From: Ruminococcus sp. UBA5884
Lineage (GTDB): Bacteria > Bacillota > Clostridia > Oscillospirales > Ruminococcaceae
Length of the DNA: 8,604 nt
Assembly (NCBI GenBank): GCA_002431975.1
Contig: DJFA01000022.1
Coordinates: forward strand, 1-8,604
Direction of reading: 5' to 3'
The notes below the pieces were generated by a model. It ran no database searches, was not told where the DNA came from, and was given only the letters and a program-made list of their open reading frames with translations. The translations under genes and the position numbers were made by a program. Below, piece by piece: positions 1 to 5,695 of this stretch (the stretch's first letter is position 1; each line of letters begins with the position of its first letter).

Positions 1-16
1 TTTAACCATAATTCAG

Positions 17-42
17 GCGGGCGAACACAGTTCGCCCCTACA
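17..42 (+). repeat. Palindromic intergenic repeat, copy 1
   Basis: A GC-rich hairpin in AT-rich DNA: GGGCGAAC (19-26), loop ACA, GTTCGCCC (30-37), followed by CCTACA. It has the same geometry (8-bp stem, 3-base loop, CCCTACA on one side) as the copies at 5514-5538 and 5562-5586. Only the inner stem bases differ, and in a paired way. It lies about 85 bases before the promoter of the GH5 gene. There is no T-tract, so it is not a typical intrinsic terminator. I see nothing else in 65-125. Confidence 0.7.
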
Positions 43-46
43 GAAC

Positions 47-64
47 ATATGAAAAATTTCATAT
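47..64. repeat. AT-rich palindrome upstream of the GH5 promoter
   Basis: ATATGAAA and TTTCATAT are inverted arms around a central AA. The site lies about 60 bases before the -35 box of the GH5 gene. It could be a regulator site or chance in AT-rich DNA. The sequence alone does not decide. Confidence 0.3.
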
Positions 65-125
65 TTTCAATCATAAAATTTTGTCGTTGAACTGGCGTTA
101 ATATCAATAATAATTATGCAGATGC

Positions 126-154
126 TTGACATTCTTTTCGTTTCAGTATAAAAT
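126..154 (+). promoter_or_regulatory. Sigma-A type promoter of the GH5 gene
   Basis: A perfect -35 TTGACA (126-131), a 17-base spacer and -10 TAAAAT (149-154, 5 of 6 consensus) stand 56 bases before the start codon. The TTG at 126 that opens the longest possible reading frame is itself part of the -35 box, so that upstream start cannot be the translation start. Confidence 0.8.
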
Positions 155-194
155 ATTAGTATATATTGCTGAATATTTTTTTATAACGAATTTA

Positions 195-200
195 TGGAGG
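195..200 (+). promoter_or_regulatory. Ribosome binding site fixing the GH5 start
   Basis: TGGAGG ends 9 bases before ATG 210. It selects this ATG over the in-frame TTG at 126 and places a typical signal peptide exactly at the N-terminus. Confidence 0.85.
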
Positions 201-209
201 AATTTTTAT

Positions 210-2126
210 ATGAAATCTGCAAAAAAAATTATAGCTGTTGCTTCAATGGCAGCGGTTTCACTGTGCGGCTTTATCTGTGCGTTCGGAAGCAGCACTGATT
301 TCAATGAAACTGTTTCAGCGGTGGCTGATGACAACAATGATGACTGGCTTCATACTGACGGAAGCCGTATCTATGACATTGATGGCAATGAAGTCTGGCT
401 GACAGGTGCTAACTGGTTCGGCTTCAACTGTACAGAAAACTGTGCTCATGGTCTTTATGCGGCAGACTGTGACGATTTTCTTGCAAATGTTGCTGATATG
501 GGTATCAATGTTATCCGTATGCCTATTTCAACAGAACTCCTTGTATCATGGATGAATGGCACTCCTGATGCGGTTTCAAGCGTTAATGCCGCAAATAATC
601 CGCCTTATATAGTCATAAATCCTGATTTCGTTGAAGCAGACGGAAAGACCCTTAAAAACAGTATGGAAATATTTGATGTTATCATGCAGAAAATGAAAGC
701 TCATGGTCTTAAAGTAATAGTTGACGTTCATAGTCCGGCTTCACACAATTCAGGTCACAACTATAATCTCTGGTACTATGAGGATTCGGCTGAAGATGCC
801 GGAAATATGGCTGTAGGTCATTTCAGCAGCGAACAGATTACATATGATATGTGGAAAGATTCACTTGCATGGCTTGCTGAAAAATATAACAATGATGATA
901 CCATAATAGCATATGACCTTAAAAATGAACCTCATGGAAAACGTGGCTACAGCGGTACTGAATGCCCTTCAAGCATTGCAAAATGGGACGATTCAACAGA
1001 CCTTAACAACTGGGCTTATTCAGCTACTGACTGTGCAAATGCAATCCTTGATGTAAACCCTAATGCTCTTATACTCATAGAAGGCGTTGAACAGTACCCT
1101 AAGACTGAAAAAGGCTATACATATGATACTGCTGATATATGGCAGGCAAGTGCAGAAGTTTCACCATGGTACGGTGCATGGTGGGGCGGAAACCTCAGAG
1201 GCGTAAAGGATTATCCGATAACACTCAAAACAAGTCAGCGTACAAAACAGATAGTATATTCACCTCATGACTACGGCCCGTCAGTTTACAATCAGACATG
1301 GTTTGACAAGGACTTTACAACTCAGACTCTCCTTGATGACTACTGGTATGATACATGGGCTTATATTGAAGACCAGAATATTGCTCCTCTGCTTATAGGC
1401 GAATGGGGCGGTCATATGGACGGCGGCAAAAACCAGAAATGGATGGAGCTTCTGCGTGATTATATGATAGACAATCATATCAATCATACATTCTGGGGTC
1501 TTAATCCTAACTCAGGCGATACAGGCGGACTTCTCAGCTATGACTTCATGACTATTGACGAGGAAAAATACGGATTGTTTGAAGAATCTCTCTGGCAGAC
1601 TTCAAAGACAGGAAAATATATCGGTCTTGACCATAAAACTGCTCTCGGAAAGAATGGTATTTCATTAAGCGACTATTACAGCACATATGTATCATCTGAA
1701 GGAAGCAACCTTGAAGCAAGCGGTGAAAAACATCCTCTTGACCCGTCAGCAGTTCCGGAAGTTACAACTACTTCAAAGGTAACTGAAGAAACTACTGAAG
1801 CTCCGGCTACAACAGCACAGAAACCTGAAACTACAACCGCTGCTCCTGAAACCACTACAGAGCAGAAAACAGAAACTTCGGCGGTGTTTCCCCAAACATC
1901 TGAAAGCATTTCTGAACTTCCTGAAGCTTCTATGCTCGGTGATGTTACACTTGATAACGAAATAGATGTAAGAGATGTAACACTCCTCAATCAGTATATT
2001 GTAAAAATGGCTGACCTTACTGAAAAACAGATTGCAAATGGTGATGTAATATCAGACGGCAAGGTTGACCTCAAGGATTTGGGACAGGTCAAGAAATATC
2101 TTATCAAGGTAATCGAAAAATTCTGA
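210..2126 (+). CDS. Secreted GH5 endoglucanase-like enzyme with C-terminal dockerin
   Basis: This 638-residue exported enzyme probably hydrolyses internal beta-1,4 links of cellulose or a related glucan, and docks onto a cellulosome-like scaffold. Seen: a signal peptide with Lys-rich start and hydrophobic core, likely cleaved after AVA (37-39); a GH5 catalytic domain at about 45-495; a Thr/Pro/Glu-rich linker at about 511-572; a dockerin at about 576-638. Catalytic landmarks are VIRMP (R103), VDVHSP (H174), acid/base E240 in LKNEP, HDYGP (353-357), nucleophile E398 in IGEWGG, and FWGLNPNSGDTGG (428-440). The WWGGNL and SGDTGG blocks resemble subfamily GH5_1 (family knowledge). The dockerin has two calcium-loop repeats starting at D578 and D612, but position 3 of each loop is Thr or Ile instead of Asn/Asp. 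The gene stands alone between its promoter and a terminator. Substrate is inferred; other beta-glucans are possible. Confidence 0.93.
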   Translation: MKSAKKIIAVASMAAVSLCGFICAFGSSTDFNETVSAVADDNNDDWLHTDGSRIYDIDGNEVWLTGANWFGFNCTENCAHGLYAADCDDFLANVADMGINVIRMPISTELLVSWMNGTPDAVSSVNAANNPPYIVINPDFVEADGKTLKNSMEIFDVIMQKMKAHGLKVIVDVHSPASHNSGHNYNLWYYEDSAEDAGNMAVGHFSSEQITYDMWKDSLAWLAEKYNNDDTIIAYDLKNEPHGKRGYSGTECPSSIAKWDDSTDLNNWAYSATDCANAILDVNPNALILIEGVEQYPKTEKGYTYDTADIWQASAEVSPWYGAWWGGNLRGVKDYPITLKTSQRTKQIVYSPHDYGPSVYNQTWFDKDFTTQTLLDDYWYDTWAYIEDQNIAPLLIGEWGGHMDGGKNQKWMELLRDYMIDNHINHTFWGLNPNSGDTGGLLSYDFMTIDEEKYGLFEESLWQTSKTGKYIGLDHKTALGKNGISLSDYYSTYVSSEGSNLEASGEKHPLDPSAVPEVTTTSKVTEETTEAPATTAQKPETTTAAPETTTEQKTETSAVFPQTSESISELPEASMLGDVTLDNEIDVRDVTLLNQYIVKMADLTEKQIANGDVISDGKVDLKDLGQVKKYLIKVIEKF

Positions 2127-2137
2127 TTTATATAATA

Positions 2138-2177
2138 AAAAAATGATATCTGATGTTTTATTCAGATATCATTTTTT
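2138..2177. terminator. Bidirectional intrinsic terminator
   Basis: A 16-bp A/T-flanked stem (2138-2153 with 2162-2177, core ATGATATCTGA/TCAGATATCAT) with an 8-base loop is followed by T-runs on both strands. It begins 12 bases after the GH5 stop. It also lies about 108 bases past the mccA stop, so it can end both convergent transcripts. The remaining bases 2178-2285 show no gene. Confidence 0.88.
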
Positions 2178-2285
2178 ATTGGGGTTAGGGAATAATTTAT
2201 AAAGGGGATTGTTTATATAATACAAAGTCAATGTGATGATTTTATGATAATAGAATGATGTTTCTGACAAAATTGAAAAACAGGA

Positions 2286-3197
2286 TTATTTATATATATG
2301 TGTGCTGAAATACCTGTCGCCTCTGTCAGGAAAAACGGTTACTATATTAGCATTTTCAATTTTTTCTGAAAGCTTCATTACAGCCGCCATAGCAGCTCCT
2401 GAAGATGAACCGGCAAAGATTCCTTCATTGTGTGAGAGTCTGTTTACCATCTCAAATGCTTCATCATCAGTTATCTTTATAACATCATCAACAAGCGACA
2501 TATCCATAGTATCAGCAATAAAGTCATTTCCAATGCCTTCAATATTATAGTCGCCATGTTCTCCGCCGCCCATTGTAGAGCCTACAGGGTCGGCGAGAAT
2601 GCCTTTTATATCAGGATTTTTTTCTTTAAGATATCTGAGTATTCCGGTATATGTACCGCCGCTGCCCGCACCTGCAACAACGTAGTCAATTTTTCCGTCA
2701 AGGTCATTATAAATTTCTTTTCCGGTAGTTTCATAATGTGCAATAGGATTACTCTGATTTTTGAACTGTTCAAGCGATATTGAACCGGGTATCTGAGCTT
2801 TTATCTCTTCAGCTTTTTCCACAGCTCCGAGCATACCATATTCACGGGGAGTATTGACTATTTCAGCACCAAGAGCTTTCATAAGAATCTGTTTTTCAGC
2901 TGAAAATTTAGTAGGAACAACGAATATTATACGATATCCTCTGTTAAGAGCGGCAAAAGCTATTCCAAGACCTGTATTTCCGGCAGTAGCTTCAACTATA
3001 GTGCCGCCTTTTTTAAGAATGCCTTTGTTTTCAGCATCACGCAGCATATAAATGCCTGTCCTGTCCTTGACGCTTCCTGAAGGATTGTAAAGTTCAAGCT
3101 TTGCAAAAACATTCAGGGAATTTTTTATGCCCATATTTGAAAGCTTTACAAGGGGAGTATTTCCTATAAGCTCCTGCATTGATTTATAGTAATGCAT
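2286..3197 (-). CDS. mccA: MccA-like O-acetylserine-dependent cystathionine beta-synthase (cysteine synthase family)
   Basis: A 303-residue cytoplasmic PLP enzyme of the cysteine synthase/CBS fold. Seen: IGNTPL (11-16), PLP lysine K44 in SGSVKDR, TAGNTG (71-76), phosphate loop GAGSGGT (176-182), EGIGNDFI (220-227), GSSSGAA (263-269). TAGNTG replaces the TSGNTG of typical CysK. This variant, the KFSAEKQ block (97-103) and the NIVTVFPD...IYK end match my memory of Bacillus subtilis MccA (YrhA), which joins O-acetylserine and homocysteine to cystathionine. There is no C-terminal CBS-domain pair, as expected for the bacterial form. Its ATG is only 2 bases after the mccB stop and its Shine-Dalgarno (GTGAGG, 3208-3213) lies inside the end of mccB, so the two are translationally coupled. 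It is the last gene of the operon. A second OAS sulfhydrylase (CysM-like) remains possible from sequence alone. Confidence 0.87.
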   Translation of the reverse strand: MHYYKSMQELIGNTPLVKLSNMGIKNSLNVFAKLELYNPSGSVKDRTGIYMLRDAENKGILKKGGTIVEATAGNTGLGIAFAALNRGYRIIFVVPTKFSAEKQILMKALGAEIVNTPREYGMLGAVEKAEEIKAQIPGSISLEQFKNQSNPIAHYETTGKEIYNDLDGKIDYVVAGAGSGGTYTGILRYLKEKNPDIKGILADPVGSTMGGGEHGDYNIEGIGNDFIADTMDMSLVDDVIKITDDEAFEMVNRLSHNEGIFAGSSSGAAMAAVMKLSEKIENANIVTVFPDRGDRYFSTHIYK

Positions 3198-3199
3198 GA

Positions 3200-4360
3200 T
3201 TATTTTACCTCACTTTTATCAATAGCCTGTTTCAAATCTGCAAGAATGTCATCAATATTTTCAATTCCGACTGAAAGTCTTATAAGACCGTCAGTAATAC
3301 CTACTTTTTTACGGATATCTTCAGGAATTGAAGCATGAGTCATAGTTGCAGGGTGGCATACAAGCGATTCGACTCCGCCGAGGCTTTCAGCAAGCATTAT
3401 AAGTTCAAGACTTTCAAAGAATACTTTTATATCATAATTTTCATAAAGTTCAAATGATATCATAACGCCGCCGTTTTTAGCCTGTGAACTATTTATGTCA
3501 TAGTCTTCACTGCCTTTTATACCCGGATAATATACTTTTTTGACGGCTTTTTCTGCAAGAAGAAATTCAACAGTTTTTTCAGCATTTGAAACGTGTCTGT
3601 CCATTCTTACACCAAGAGTTTTTATGCCTCTGATAAGGAGGAATGAATCAAAAGGCGGGAGAACTCCTCCTGTAGAGTTCTGGATAAATGCTATTTTTTC
3701 AGCAAGTTCCGGAGTCTTTACAACTACAAGACCTGATACAACATCACTGTGACCGCCGAGATACTTTGTAGCACTGTGGACAACTATATCAGCTCCGAGG
3801 TCAAGAGGACGCTGGAGATAAGGAGTCATAAATGTATTGTCAACTACTACAAGGAGGTTATGCTTATGTGAAACTTCAGAAACAGCCTTTATATCAGTAA
3901 CTGTCATAAGAGGATTTGCAGGGCTTTCTATCATAACAGCCTTTACATCAGATGTTATTTCCTTTTCAAATGCTTCAATATCAGTTGTATCAGCAATTGT
4001 ATATGTTATTCCGAAATGATTGAATACCTTGTCAAGCACACGGAATGTTCCGCCGTATACATTGCTTGATATGAGTACTCTGTCGCCGCTTTCAAGCAGA
4101 CTGAGAACGGCAGTTATTGCAGCCATTCCGGAGGCAAATGCAAAACCTGCATAACCGTTTTCAAGTTCGGCAATCAAAGCTTCAAGAGCTTCTCTTGTAG
4201 GGTTTCCGGTTCTTGAATATTCATAGCCTCTCATTTTGCCAAGACCGTCCTGTCTGAAAGTTGAAGTCTGATATATAGGGACATTTACTGCACCTGTTTT
4301 TTCGTCAACTGAGATACCGCCATGAATCAATGCTGTTTCAAAATTTTTATATACGCTCAT
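3200..4360 (-). CDS. mccB: MccB-like cystathionine gamma-lyase (Cys/Met metabolism PLP enzyme)
   Basis: A 386-residue fold-type I PLP enzyme of the Cys/Met metabolism family, of full usual length. Seen: YSRTGNPT (48-55; Y48 and R50 bind the phosphate of the partner subunit's PLP), ASGMAA (77-82), ESPANP (145-150), D174 in VVDNTF, PLP lysine K199 in SATKY, and SLVCHPATMTHAS (332-344). The family includes cystathionine gamma-lyase, cystathionine gamma-synthase and methionine gamma-lyase, which are hard to tell apart by motif. Direct neighbourhood with mccA favours the lyase that splits cystathionine into cysteine, 2-oxobutyrate and ammonia. Start: AAAGGAG (4369-4375) is 8 bases before ATG 4360, whereas an in-frame ATG at 4387 lies inside the upstream gene with no such site. 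The Shine-Dalgarno overlaps the methyltransferase stop codon, so translation is coupled. Confidence 0.88.
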   Translation of the reverse strand: MSVYKNFETALIHGGISVDEKTGAVNVPIYQTSTFRQDGLGKMRGYEYSRTGNPTREALEALIAELENGYAGFAFASGMAAITAVLSLLESGDRVLISSNVYGGTFRVLDKVFNHFGITYTIADTTDIEAFEKEITSDVKAVMIESPANPLMTVTDIKAVSEVSHKHNLLVVVDNTFMTPYLQRPLDLGADIVVHSATKYLGGHSDVVSGLVVVKTPELAEKIAFIQNSTGGVLPPFDSFLLIRGIKTLGVRMDRHVSNAEKTVEFLLAEKAVKKVYYPGIKGSEDYDINSSQAKNGGVMISFELYENYDIKVFFESLELIMLAESLGGVESLVCHPATMTHASIPEDIRKKVGITDGLIRLSVGIENIDDILADLKQAIDKSEVK

Positions 4361-4368
4361 TTTAAATT

Positions 4369-4375
4369 CTCCTTT
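4369..4375 (-). promoter_or_regulatory. Ribosome binding site fixing the mccB start
   Basis: AAAGGAG on the minus strand, 8 bases before ATG 4360. It overlaps the TAA stop (4374-4376) of the methyltransferase gene, the layout of a coupled reinitiation site. Confidence 0.85.
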
Positions 4376-5273
4376 ATTCATAATCAAGTCCGCCAGTATA
4401 AACCGCTGACAGAAGGTTTACATTTTCAAATGCTTTAAGGCCATCATTTCTGTTATTGAAATAATGTTCCTGAATTTTTTTTGGATTATAATATGTATCT
4501 ATCTGAAAACCAAGTGAATACAATGCTCGTGAAACTTCATTGTAATCAAATCCGCCCTGCATTACTTCACCGAGTTTTTCAGTAATCTGTTCAAGTTTTC
4601 TGACTCTCTGAGGGAAAGTTCCTGTTTTCTGAGGGTAATCAAATACTAAAACGCTGTCTTTTGCAGAAATATCAGCTATCTGTGAAAGAGTCTGTGAAAA
4701 TACGGGCAGTGTCAGATAATACGATACTCCGAGTATGCTGAAAAATGTTTTTAAATCAGGGTCAAATCCTGCATTTATAAGTTTTTCGCTCATTTTTTCA
4801 TTTTCAAAGTTCACAGGTACAAAATGCACATTATCAGGGATATTCCATTCAAGAGATTTTATTTTTTCAAGCTTGTAACGCTGTGTATCCGGATGGTCAA
4901 CTTCATATATTTCAATATCAGGATTATCATTTCTGAATGAAAAGGTATCTGAACCTGCACCGCATATTACATACTGGATTTTTTTATTTTCCTCTGAAAA
5001 TCTTTTAAGACGGCTTTCAGAAAAATGTATTCTTGAAAGAGGTATTGAAGCTATATATTGTCTGATTATTTCTTCAGTATCCTCATCGGAATATTCAGTT
5101 CCATCATCGGAAAAGCCATGTTTTATAATGCTGTATATCTCATCATATTCATCTTTTCCCATCATATCATAAGCAAGATAGTCGTCATAGATTTTATCTC
5201 TTGACCTGTTTGAATGCCATGCTCTGACAAATGCACATAATTTAGCGGTAATGCTTTCACGTTTGTCAACCAT
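4374..5273 (-). CDS. Class I SAM-dependent methyltransferase, leucine carboxyl methyltransferase (LCM) family
   Basis: A 299-residue cytoplasmic protein. SAM-binding motif I is VICGAGSDTFSFR (102-114), close to the GAGxDTRxxR signature of the LCM/TIGR00027 family. The acidic loop after beta-2 is EVDHPDTQ (124-131), also diagnostic. SILGVSYYL (179-187) and FDYP (211-214) fit later motifs. The substrate is unknown; bacterial members methylate carboxyl groups or small molecules. It heads the mccB-mccA operon, 13 bases before mccB, so its by-product S-adenosylhomocysteine may feed homocysteine to the two enzymes behind it (inference). Start: AAAGGAGG (5281-5288) stands 7 bases before ATG 5273. 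A longer in-frame start at 5321 lies inside the leader terminator and is rejected. Expression is probably set by that terminator. Confidence 0.82.
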   Translation of the reverse strand: MVDKRESITAKLCAFVRAWHSNRSRDKIYDDYLAYDMMGKDEYDEIYSIIKHGFSDDGTEYSDEDTEEIIRQYIASIPLSRIHFSESRLKRFSEENKKIQYVICGAGSDTFSFRNDNPDIEIYEVDHPDTQRYKLEKIKSLEWNIPDNVHFVPVNFENEKMSEKLINAGFDPDLKTFFSILGVSYYLTLPVFSQTLSQIADISAKDSVLVFDYPQKTGTFPQRVRKLEQITEKLGEVMQGGFDYNEVSRALYSLGFQIDTYYNPKKIQEHYFNNRNDGLKAFENVNLLSAVYTGGLDYE

Positions 5274-5280
5274 TATCCTA

Positions 5281-5288
5281 CCTCCTTT
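5281..5288 (-). promoter_or_regulatory. Ribosome binding site of the methyltransferase
   Basis: AAAGGAGG on the minus strand, 7 bases before ATG 5273 and immediately after the T-tract of the leader terminator. It fixes the start and shows that the terminator lies wholly in the 5' untranslated leader. Confidence 0.88.
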
Positions 5289-5289
5289 G

Positions 5290-5328
5290 AAAAATAAAAA
5301 ACGGAGAATGCATTTCTGCATTCTCCGT
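5290..5328 (-). terminator. Leader terminator (attenuator) in front of the methyltransferase-mccB-mccA operon
   Basis: Read on the minus strand: a perfect 12-bp stem ACGGAGAATGCA/TGCATTCTCCGT (5328-5317 and 5312-5301), a GAAA tetraloop, then TTTTTTATTTTT. This is a strong intrinsic terminator pointing into the operon, only 2 bases before its ribosome binding site. It cannot end an upstream structural gene efficiently placed here: the nearest, cysK, stops about 370 bases earlier and repeats lie between. A terminator in this place normally means conditional read-through. Confidence 0.85.
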
Positions 5329-5340
5329 AAAAATCCGACA

Positions 5341-5357
5341 CTGCCACACTATGGCAG
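5341..5357 (-). other. Small leader hairpin between leader peptide stop and terminator
   Basis: CTGCCA (5357-5352) and TGGCAG (5346-5341) form a 6-bp stem with a 5-base loop in the minus-strand transcript. It starts 3 bases after the leader-peptide stop. Its TTCTGC 5' side (5359-5354) can alternatively pair with GCAGAA (5319-5314) at the tip of the terminator, or in part with GCAGA (5389-5385) inside the leader peptide gene. It is a candidate switching element. Confidence 0.5.
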
Positions 5358-5360
5358 AAT

Positions 5361-5459
5361 TTATGAAGTACACGCAAAAATCTGTCTGCACACTATTATA
5401 TTGTCACGCATACAACATATACAGATTGGTGAAATATAAGAAGTATAAACAGATTTCAT
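5361..5459 (-). CDS. Probable cysteine-rich leader peptide (attenuation sensor)
   Basis: A 32-residue ORF beginning MKSVYTSYIS, with the block PICICCMR at 11-18. Cys codons lie at 13, 15, 16, 24 and 30 (16 percent Cys). The Shine-Dalgarno AAAGGA (5474-5469) is 9 bases before ATG 5459; an in-frame ATG at 5477 would add six residues but has the weaker site. The stop (5363-5361) comes just before a hairpin and the leader terminator of a cysteine-making operon. Seen: the ORF, its Cys cluster, its site and the terminator. Known: leader peptides rich in the end-product amino acid sense its charged tRNA by ribosome stalling. Inferred: low Cys-tRNA would stall the ribosome at codons 13-16 and prevent termination. 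I do not recognise a named family, and chance cannot be excluded for so short an ORF. A TATAAT at 5400-5395 inside it is a competing reading. Confidence 0.6.
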   Translation of the reverse strand: MKSVYTSYISPICICCMRDNIIVCRQIFACTS

Positions 5460-5513
5460 TACGCTCAGTCCTTTCATTTTTATTAAAAATAAATTTATTG
5501 TTTTGGGGCATTT

Positions 5514-5538
5514 TGTAGGGGCGACCATTGGTCGCCCG
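5514..5538 (-). repeat. Palindromic intergenic repeat, copy 2 (left arm of inverted pair)
   Basis: TGTAG then stem GGGCGACC (5519-5526), loop ATT, GGTCGCCC (5530-5537). It is the exact reverse complement of 5562-5586 over 25 bases, so a self-complementary unit is itself present as an inverted pair. It lies between cysK and the leader peptide. Confidence 0.85.
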
Positions 5539-5561
5539 TTGCAGTTTACTGGAATTTTGAG

Positions 5562-5586
5562 CGGGCGACCAATGGTCGCCCCTACA
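5562..5586 (+). repeat. Palindromic intergenic repeat, copy 3 (right arm of inverted pair)
   Basis: Stem GGGCGACC (5563-5570), loop AAT, GGTCGCCC (5574-5581), then CTACA. It is oriented like copy 1 and separated from copy 2 by 23 bases. The whole 5514-5586 block can fold as two small hairpins or as one long 25-bp hairpin. Confidence 0.85.
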
Positions 5587-5640
5587 TATCATCGAATTGA
5601 TGTTGAATAATCGTTTTATCGGGCAAATATTTTTAAATTG

Positions 5641-5669
5641 CAGGCGGCAGCTTGCCGCTCGCCCCTACA
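5641..5669 (+). repeat. Palindromic intergenic repeat, diverged copy 4
   Basis: Stem GCGGCA (5644-5649), loop GCT, TGCCGC (5653-5658), followed by TCGCCCCTACA as in copies 1 and 3. The stem core differs but the end is shared. Both this copy and copy 3 are followed a few bases later by a related AT-rich segment, ATCGAATTGATGTT (5591-5604) or ATCAAATTGATATT (5680-5693), which suggests that the repeat unit is longer than the hairpin. Confidence 0.65.
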
Positions 5670-5695
5670 TAAACAATCCATCAAATTGATATTAT

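Noticed and set aside
126..209. Longer GH5 ORF starting at TTG 126
   Set aside because: The TTG is the -35 box of a consensus promoter. A good ribosome binding site and a clean signal peptide belong to ATG 210.
264..272. Lipoprotein lipobox at Cys19 of the GH5 protein
   Set aside because: The residue before the Cys is Leu, which does not fit the lipobox. A signal peptidase I site (AVA, 37-39) is available.
1676..1990. 104-codon minus-strand ORF opposite the GH5 linker
   Set aside because: It is an antisense shadow of the repetitive Thr/Pro/Glu linker, composed of Val/Ser/Ala, with no start signal.
5274..5321. Longer methyltransferase start at 5321
   Set aside because: It would begin inside the terminator stem, while AAAGGAGG stands 7 bases before ATG 5273.
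5274..5460. S-box (SAM) riboswitch or T-box leader before the sulfur operon
   Set aside because: I found neither the S-box core nor a T-box sequence of the TGGNACCGCG type. A divergent RNA class is not excluded.
5404..5592. 62-codon minus-strand ORF overlapping the repeats
   Set aside because: It runs through the palindromic repeats, lacks a ribosome binding site and is in another frame from the Cys-rich leader ORF, which explains the region better.
5514..5669. CRISPR array
   Set aside because: The copies are in mixed orientation, irregularly spaced and diverged, with no regular spacers and no cas genes.
5514..5669. Intrinsic terminator of cysK formed by the repeats
   Set aside because: The hairpins are strong but no T-run follows them on the minus strand. 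A role as a transcript end is possible but not of the intrinsic type.
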